This document shows, one piece after another, positions 59,326 through 64,000 of a DNA stretch of 64,000 nucleotides. Within the stretch, counting starts at the first letter, position 1. The number at the start of each line of letters is the position of its first letter. The position numbers and the translations under genes are program-made. This DNA comes from Nocardioides sp. WS12 (GTDB taxonomy: Bacteria > Actinomycetota > Actinomycetes > Propionibacteriales > Nocardioidaceae), in assembly GCF_014108865.1 (NCBI RefSeq), contig NZ_CP053928.1, positions 496,001-560,000 on the forward strand. The letters run 5' to 3'. The notes under the pieces were generated by a model that worked only from the letters and a program-made list of their open reading frames with translations, was not told the origin of the DNA and searched no databases.

Positions 59326-61674
59326 GTGGTCGAGGGAAAGCGCAAGCAAGGGACGCCGCCGTCGCGCGGCAGGTCCGGGTCCGGCAAGTCGGGTGGCAAG
59401 TCGGGCGGCAAGGGCGGCAAGGGCAGCAAGGCGCCGCGCACCTTCAAGCAGAAGGTGAAGCGGTTCGCCCTGTGGGGCATGGTCGCCAGTGTCGTGTTCG
59501 GCCTGCTCGGTCTGCTCTCCCTGTTCATCGCCTACCGGACGATCGACATTCCCGACCCGAACGCCGAGTTCCTGACCGAGACCACCCAGGTCCTGTACGC
59601 CGGCGGCAAGTCCGAACTCGGCCAGTTCGCGATCCAGAAGCGTGACTCGATCCCCTACGAGGAGATGCCGCAGTTCGTGAAGGACGCGGTCGTCGCCTCC
59701 GAGAACCAGACGTTCTGGACCGACAGTGGCCTGGACCCCAAGGGCATCCTGCGCGCGGCGTTCAGCAACGCCCAGGGCAACTCGAAGCAGGGTGCGTCGA
59801 CGATTACCCAGCAGTACGTGAAGATCCTCTACCTGACCCAGGACCGCACCTGGAAGCGCAAGGCCAAGGAAGCGATCCTGTCGCTGAAGATCAAGAACGA
59901 GCTGTCCAAGCAGCAGATTCTCGAGGGCTACCTCAACACCATTTACTTCGGCCGTGGTGCGTACGGCATCCAGGCCGCTGCCCAGGCGTACTTCGACCGG
60001 GACGCCAAGGACCTGACGCTGGGCCAGTCGGTCGTCCTCGCGGCCGTCCTCAACAACCCGGTCCGGTTCGACCCCGCCAACGGCGAAGCGGCCACCACGC
60101 GCCTCTCGGCCCGCTACGAGCGCATCATCAACGGCATGCTCGACATGAAGACCGTCGACCCCGCGGTCGCGGCGAAGGCGCTCGAGCAGGGCCTGCCGAA
60201 GTTCCCCGACATCAAGCAGAACGACCAGTACGCCGGCCAGAAGGGCCACGCGCTGACGATGGTCCGCAAGGAGCTGATCCGCCTCGGGTTCAGTGAGGAG
60301 GAGATCGACGGCGGTGGCCTGAAGATCACCACCACCTTCACCAGGAAGGCGATGCGGGCCGCCCAGCAGGGCGTCGCGGCGGCGCGCCCGGAGGGCTTTG
60401 GCGCGAACCTCCACGTCGCGGTCGCCTCGGTCGAGCCCGGCACGGGTGCTGTCCGTGGGTTCTACGGCGGCCACGACTACCTCAAGTCGCAGCTCAACTG
60501 GGCGGCGGCCGGTGGCCAGGCCGGGTCGACGTTCAAGCCGTTCGCACTGGCAGCGGGGATCGAGTCCGGCTTCGAGCTCAAGGACACCTTCGACGGCAAC
60601 TCGCCCTACGAGCTGCCCGGCGGTGGCCGCCCGATCGAGAACCAGGGCGACCAGGACTACGGCCGGGTCAACCTGATCAAGGCCACCGAGGACTCGATCA
60701 ACACCGCCTACATCGACATGACGCTGGCGATGCCTGACGGTCCCGAGAAGATCATCGAGACCGCCAACGCGATGGGCGTCCCGCCGGCTGAGCCTGCCGC
60801 CAAGCCGTACGGCTTCCCGACGATCAGTGCCGGTCTGCAGCCGAACACCGGCGTCGCGCTGGGTTCGCAGACCGTCAGCCCGATCAACATGGCCAACGGC
60901 TACGCGACCATCGCCAACCGCGGCGTCGCGGCCGACGCCTACATCATCGAGAAGGTGGTCGACGCGGACGGCATGGTCCGTTACACCCACAAGGTCACCG
61001 ACCACCGCGCGATCCGTGAAGGTGTGTCCGATGACGTCGGCTACGCGCTCCAGCAGGTCGTGAAGTCGGGCTCGGGTTCGGCAGCGCTCGGCCTGGGTCG
61101 CCCCGTCGGGGGCAAGACCGGCACCGCGACCAACGGCAAGGGCGAGGTCTCCTCGGCCTGGTTCGTCGGCTACACCCCCCAACTGGCCACCGCCGTGATG
61201 TACGTCCGCGGCAAGGGCAACGAGCAACTGCAGGGCTGGCTGCCGTCGTACTTCGGTGGCGCCTATCCCGCGGAGACGTGGACCGAGGTGATGAAGCGGG
61301 CGATGGAGGACGTGGACATCGAGGACCTGCCGCCGGCCGCGAACGTCAAGGGCGACGCGCCCGACGAGGGCCACGAACCGCCCAAGCCGAAGCCGACACC
61401 CACCAAGAAGCCGAAACCGACGCCGACGCCGAGCCCGACGCCCACGCCGAGCCCGACGCCCACGAAGAATGACCCCGGACCGCCGACCAGCACGCCGCCC
61501 GATCCGACGACCGATACCGACGGCGACGGGAACCCGGACATCTTCGACGAGGACGACGACGGCGACGGCGTTCCGGATGCCGACGACCCGCAGCCGCTGA
61601 ACCCGGCCGTGCCGGGTGGCGGCAACGGCAACAACCGGGTGCGGGTCGGCCGTCGTCGTCGTACCGCCGCCTGA
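59326..61674 (+). CDS. ponA: Class A bifunctional penicillin-binding protein PonA
   Basis: 782 aa from GTG 59326 (VEGKRKQG); upstream extension lacks homology. A basic Gly/Lys/Ser head (1-40), one helix (about 48-72), then the GT51 transglycosylase with catalytic Glu in ASENQTFW (about 126) and GASTITQQYVKI. The transpeptidase has SxxK STFK (Ser about 401), SIN and KTG (about 597). The tail has Pro/Thr/Lys repeats and then two acidic loops, DTDGDGNPDIFD and DDDGDGVPDADD (about 730-755), of the thrombospondin-3 type, ending in a basic RRRR. It polymerises and cross-links peptidoglycan. Confidence 0.96.
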   Translation: MVEGKRKQGTPPSRGRSGSGKSGGKSGGKGGKGSKAPRTFKQKVKRFALWGMVASVVFGLLGLLSLFIAYRTIDIPDPNAEFLTETTQVLYAGGKSELGQFAIQKRDSIPYEEMPQFVKDAVVASENQTFWTDSGLDPKGILRAAFSNAQGNSKQGASTITQQYVKILYLTQDRTWKRKAKEAILSLKIKNELSKQQILEGYLNTIYFGRGAYGIQAAAQAYFDRDAKDLTLGQSVVLAAVLNNPVRFDPANGEAATTRLSARYERIINGMLDMKTVDPAVAAKALEQGLPKFPDIKQNDQYAGQKGHALTMVRKELIRLGFSEEEIDGGGLKITTTFTRKAMRAAQQGVAAARPEGFGANLHVAVASVEPGTGAVRGFYGGHDYLKSQLNWAAAGGQAGSTFKPFALAAGIESGFELKDTFDGNSPYELPGGGRPIENQGDQDYGRVNLIKATEDSINTAYIDMTLAMPDGPEKIIETANAMGVPPAEPAAKPYGFPTISAGLQPNTGVALGSQTVSPINMANGYATIANRGVAADAYIIEKVVDADGMVRYTHKVTDHRAIREGVSDDVGYALQQVVKSGSGSAALGLGRPVGGKTGTATNGKGEVSSAWFVGYTPQLATAVMYVRGKGNEQLQGWLPSYFGGAYPAETWTEVMKRAMEDVDIEDLPPAANVKGDAPDEGHEPPKPKPTPTKKPKPTPTPSPTPTPSPTPTKNDPGPPTSTPPDPTTDTDGDGNPDIFDEDDDGDGVPDADDPQPLNPAVPGGGNGNNRVRVGRRRRTAA

Positions 61675-61687
61675 GGCCGACGGCTCC

Positions 61688-63175
61688 ATGCCCCGGGAGC
61701 GAAAGCCGCACGTCCACGCCACCAACGACGACCCGGTCGTCACCGCGCTGAGCGAGGTGGTCGGCGGGCCGATGGGTGAGCGTGCGCGACCGCACCGCTG
61801 GTGGACGCCGTTGCGGGTGCTTCTCCTGCTGACCGCGTTCACCTGCTGCCTGGGCCTGGTCCAGAAGGCGCCGTGCTCGCTGGTCGACGGCAAGGACCAG
61901 AACTGGGTCTACTCCCACATGTGTTACACCGACCTGCGGCCGTTGTACGTGCCGCGGGGACTGGCCGAGCACGCGTGGCCGTACTCCGACGACGAGCAGA
62001 CCCGCGAGCGCTACGAGGTGATGGAGTACCCCGTCGGCATCGCCTACTGGGCGTGGGGAACGGCGTGGGTGACGCACTGGCTGAACGGTTCGCCGGACGT
62101 CGAGCAGCGCTACCAGTCGCCCGTCGACCAGTTGTACGGCGACGACGAGGTCGAGGACGAACAGACCATCTTCCTGCTGGTCAATGCCCTCGGGTTCGCC
62201 TTCCTCGCCCTGGCCGCGGTGTGGTTGCTGTCGCGCACCCATGAGCGCCGACCCTGGGACGCCGCGGCGTTCGCCCTCTCACCCGCCCTGCTGCTGACCG
62301 GCCTGATCAACTGGGACCTGATCGCGGTCGCGCTGGTGGCCGGTGCGCTGTGGTCGTGGTCGCGCGACCGACCGGTGCTGACCGGCGTCCTGATCGGACT
62401 CGGCACGGCGGCGAAGCTCTACCCGCTCTTCCTGCTCGGCGCGATCCTTGTGATCTGCCTGCGCAAGCGCCAGTACTGGACGTTCGCCTCCGTCACCGTG
62501 TCCGCCGCCCTGGCCTGGCTGGTCGCAAACGCACCCGGGTTCCTCACCGGGCCGGACCAGTGGAAGGTGTTCTGGAGCTTCAACGCCGAACGCACCGCCG
62601 ACCTCGGCTCGGTCTGGATGCTGATCGACCAGGCCGGCGACATCGGGTTCAAGGCGCACACGATCAACGTGTGGTCGTGGATCCTCTTCGGCGCCTGGTG
62701 CCTCGGGGTGTTCGTGATCGGCATGACCGCATCAAGGTCGTCGAGTGCCCGCGGCGAGGAACGAGTCGCGGGTGTATCGAGACGCCTCGACACCCCGCGC
62801 CTCGCTCAACTCGGCTACCTGATCGTGGTCGGCTTCCTGCTGGTCAACAAGGTCTACTCACCGCAGTACGTCCTGTGGCTGCTGCCGCTCGCCGTCCTCG
62901 CTCGCCCGCGCTGGCGCGACCAGCTGATCTGGCAGGGCGCGGAGGTCTTCTACTTCTGCACGATCTGGTGGTACCTCGGTGGCTACCTCGCCCCCGCGGG
63001 CGGCGGCGACGCCGGGTTCTACTGGGTCGGCATCGCGGTCCGGGTCCTCGGCGAGCTCTACCTCGCGGCGGTGATCGTGCGCGACCTGTATCGCCCCGAC
63101 CACGACCCGGTGCGCGACCCCGATCCGGTGGTTGAGGTGCGAGCGCCAGCGAGCCTCGAAACCTCCGGGCCCTGA
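61688..63175 (+). CDS. GT87-like (DUF2029) membrane glycosyltransferase
   Basis: 495 aa from ATG 61688, 13 bases after ponA. About ten helices with a large first outer loop that holds an acidic and Cys-bearing region (APCSLVDGKDQNWVYSHMCY). FALSPALLLTGLINWDLIAV, GLGTAAKLYPLFLLGAIL and VYSPQYVLWLLPLAVL are typical of polyprenyl-phosphate-mannose-type GT-C enzymes. Two stretches are repeat-derived: ASRSSSARGEERVAGVSRRL (family B, internal loop, about 350-370) and the C-terminus VVEVRAPASLETSGP (family A). Mannosyl or arabinosyl transfer is plausible; not certain. Confidence 0.85.
   Translation: MPRERKPHVHATNDDPVVTALSEVVGGPMGERARPHRWWTPLRVLLLLTAFTCCLGLVQKAPCSLVDGKDQNWVYSHMCYTDLRPLYVPRGLAEHAWPYSDDEQTRERYEVMEYPVGIAYWAWGTAWVTHWLNGSPDVEQRYQSPVDQLYGDDEVEDEQTIFLLVNALGFAFLALAAVWLLSRTHERRPWDAAAFALSPALLLTGLINWDLIAVALVAGALWSWSRDRPVLTGVLIGLGTAAKLYPLFLLGAILVICLRKRQYWTFASVTVSAALAWLVANAPGFLTGPDQWKVFWSFNAERTADLGSVWMLIDQAGDIGFKAHTINVWSWILFGAWCLGVFVIGMTASRSSSARGEERVAGVSRRLDTPRLAQLGYLIVVGFLLVNKVYSPQYVLWLLPLAVLARPRWRDQLIWQGAEVFYFCTIWWYLGGYLAPAGGGDAGFYWVGIAVRVLGELYLAAVIVRDLYRPDHDPVRDPDPVVEVRAPASLETSGP
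62737..62783 (+). repeat. Dispersed repeat family B, copy 3, in frame in a glycosyltransferase
   Basis: GTCGTCGAGTGCCC, GCGAGGAACGAG and GTATCGAGACG in the same order as the other copies. It lies inside the reading frame of the glycosyltransferase without breaking it. Confidence 0.8.
63127..63163 (+). repeat. Dispersed palindromic repeat family A, copy 4
   Basis: GGTGGTTGAGGTGCGAGCG then CCAGCGAGCCTCGAAACC; it supplies the last coding triplets of the glycosyltransferase before its TGA. Confidence 0.85.
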
Positions 63176-63206
63176 CTCCCGACGCAGCCCGCTCGTTCCT
63201 CGCGGC

Positions 63207-64000
63207 CTACTGGCCGGTGACGACGACCCGGTCGAACGCCGTCGCGGTGTAGCGCACCCGCACGTCGACGTCCTCGCCCACTGCGGGCACCCGCGAACCG
63301 TGCGGTACGAACAGCATCGACGCCTGCATGTGGGGGGGTTCGGCGAAGAGCCGCTGCTTCCCGTCGATGGAGTACGGCGACCGCACGAAACCGACGGCGT
63401 CGAGGCCGCCTCGGGCCAGGGTGGCCGCGCGTGCCTTGATCGTCTGTTCGCCGGTCGGTGCTTCCAGGCCGATGCCGTGCGCAGTTCCGCCGGCAACGAC
63501 GAGCACGTGGCCGGACTTGGGGGCGGTGCGGCCGCGGTACCCAAACGCGTCGCCGCGCTCGACGGCGTGCACGTCGAGGACGGTCGCGGTCACGCTGAGC
63601 GCGGACCGTGCACCCAGCCACAGGCCGGTGCCGATGCGCGGACGGAAGGTGAAGTCGCCGTACTGGCTGCGCAGGGTGCCCAACTCGTTGTCGGTCAGGT
63701 GGCTGACCCAGACGGTGGGCCGGTGCGCGGGTGATTTGTCGGGGAGTTCGGCGGCGACGTAGTCGTTCATCAACCGGGTGACCTCGCCGAGGTGGGTGCC
63801 CTGGCCGAGCGGAAGGTGCAGGGCGAGGCCTTCGACGCGGGCGCCGGGGTGCTTGCGCAACAGGTCGCCGGCTTCCCAGAGTTCGCGTGCGGCCATGCCG
63901 TGGCGGCGCATCGACGTCATCCGTTCGAGGACGACGCGGGCGGTCGGGTCGGCGTGCAGCAGGTCGCGCAGGTCGGTGACCCGGCTGACGGTGTGGATCA
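63207..64000 (-). CDS. Alanine-racemase-like PLP protein, 5' end outside window
   Basis: Reads on beyond the right edge, so the start and the PLP-lysine domain are not visible. The visible 264 residues include part of the barrel (VEGLALHLPLGQGTHLGEV, TVWVSHLTDNELGTLRSQYG) and the C-terminal beta-domain of alanine racemases (FRPRIGTGLWLGARSALSVT and TVLDVHAVERGDAFGYRGRT). VLVVAGGTAHGIGLEAP replaces the usual VPVGYADG. It may racemise alanine or act in peptidoglycan bridge synthesis near Fem-type genes; I cannot tell. It is convergent with the glycosyltransferase. Confidence 0.75.
   Translation of the reverse strand, partial: IHTVSRVTDLRDLLHADPTARVVLERMTSMRRHGMAARELWEAGDLLRKHPGARVEGLALHLPLGQGTHLGEVTRLMNDYVAAELPDKSPAHRPTVWVSHLTDNELGTLRSQYGDFTFRPRIGTGLWLGARSALSVTATVLDVHAVERGDAFGYRGRTAPKSGHVLVVAGGTAHGIGLEAPTGEQTIKARAATLARGGLDAVGFVRSPYSIDGKQRLFAEPPHMQASMLFVPHGSRVPAVGEDVDVRVRYTATAFDRVVVTGQ

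Noticed and set aside
58585..61893. An 1102-codon open frame on the minus strand opposite ponA.
   Set aside because: Antisense shadow of ponA; ponA has all catalytic motifs and the antisense product has none.
1..64000. CRISPR arrays, insertion sequences or prophage genes.
   Set aside because: No regularly spaced direct repeats, transposase, integrase or phage structural proteins were found in the reading.

Overview
The window reads as 64 kb around the chromosomal replication origin of a high-GC actinobacterium, most like Nocardioides or another Nocardioidaceae. The grounds are the very high GC content, the many GTG starts, the gene order rpmH-dnaA-dnaN-gnd-recF-DUF721-gyrB-gyrA-DUF3566-tRNA-Ile-tRNA-Ala, the linked pstP-rodA-pbpA-pknA-pknB block, and the DUF6049-murJ-sigM-trxB-trxA block beside parB-parA-rsmG. 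The genus is inferred from memory of such genomes, not from a search.

Layout. 1-7883 (+): cell-wall growth and signalling operon (PP2C phosphatase cut by the left edge, RodA, PbpA, PknA, PknB), almost all coupled by 4-base overlaps. 7906-11101: DUF881 protein, a double-length CrgA, a rhomboid protease, a cyclophilin and a 41-residue DLW-39-like protein. 11122-24000: accessory stretch with a TetR-like fragment, DUF3817 and SURF1, a GntR regulator coupled to a fatty-acid-hydroxylase-like enzyme, a lipoprotein, egtD/egtB for ergothioneine, two divergent GGDEF-EAL proteins and an exported alpha/beta hydrolase. 24172-37109 (mostly -): tRNA-Ala, DLW-39, tRNA-Ile, DUF3566, gyrA, gyrB, DUF721/DciA-like, recF, gnd, dnaN, oriC, dnaA. 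37670-43127 (+): rpmH, rnpA, yidD, yidC, jag, rsmG, parA, parB with three perfect parS sites. 43318-55234: a frameshifted acyltransferase, AlaA-type aminotransferase, GNAT, trxA, trxB, anti-sigma-like protein, sigM, pseudokinase, murJ, DUF6049. 55367-64000: pcnA, SRPBCC protein, ino1, PadR regulator, ponA, a GT87-like membrane glycosyltransferase and an alanine-racemase-like protein cut by the right edge.

How it fits together. Both ends of the window carry peptidoglycan machinery (PbpA/RodA with PknA/PknB/PstP, and PonA/MurJ with its pseudokinase). The middle carries replication initiation and segregation. The most unusual signals are: thrombospondin-3-type calcium loops on the outer tails of both PknB and PonA; a CrgA that looks like two copies of the family in tandem; a tight DnaA-box cluster 26 kb from dnaA; a perfect DnaA box and two parS sites inside the 5' coding extension of parA; two long perfect palindromes sharing one core; and two families of dispersed palindromic repeats, some of which have become protein-coding. 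I saw no CRISPR array, insertion sequence or prophage. Everything here is read by eye; no database search was run.
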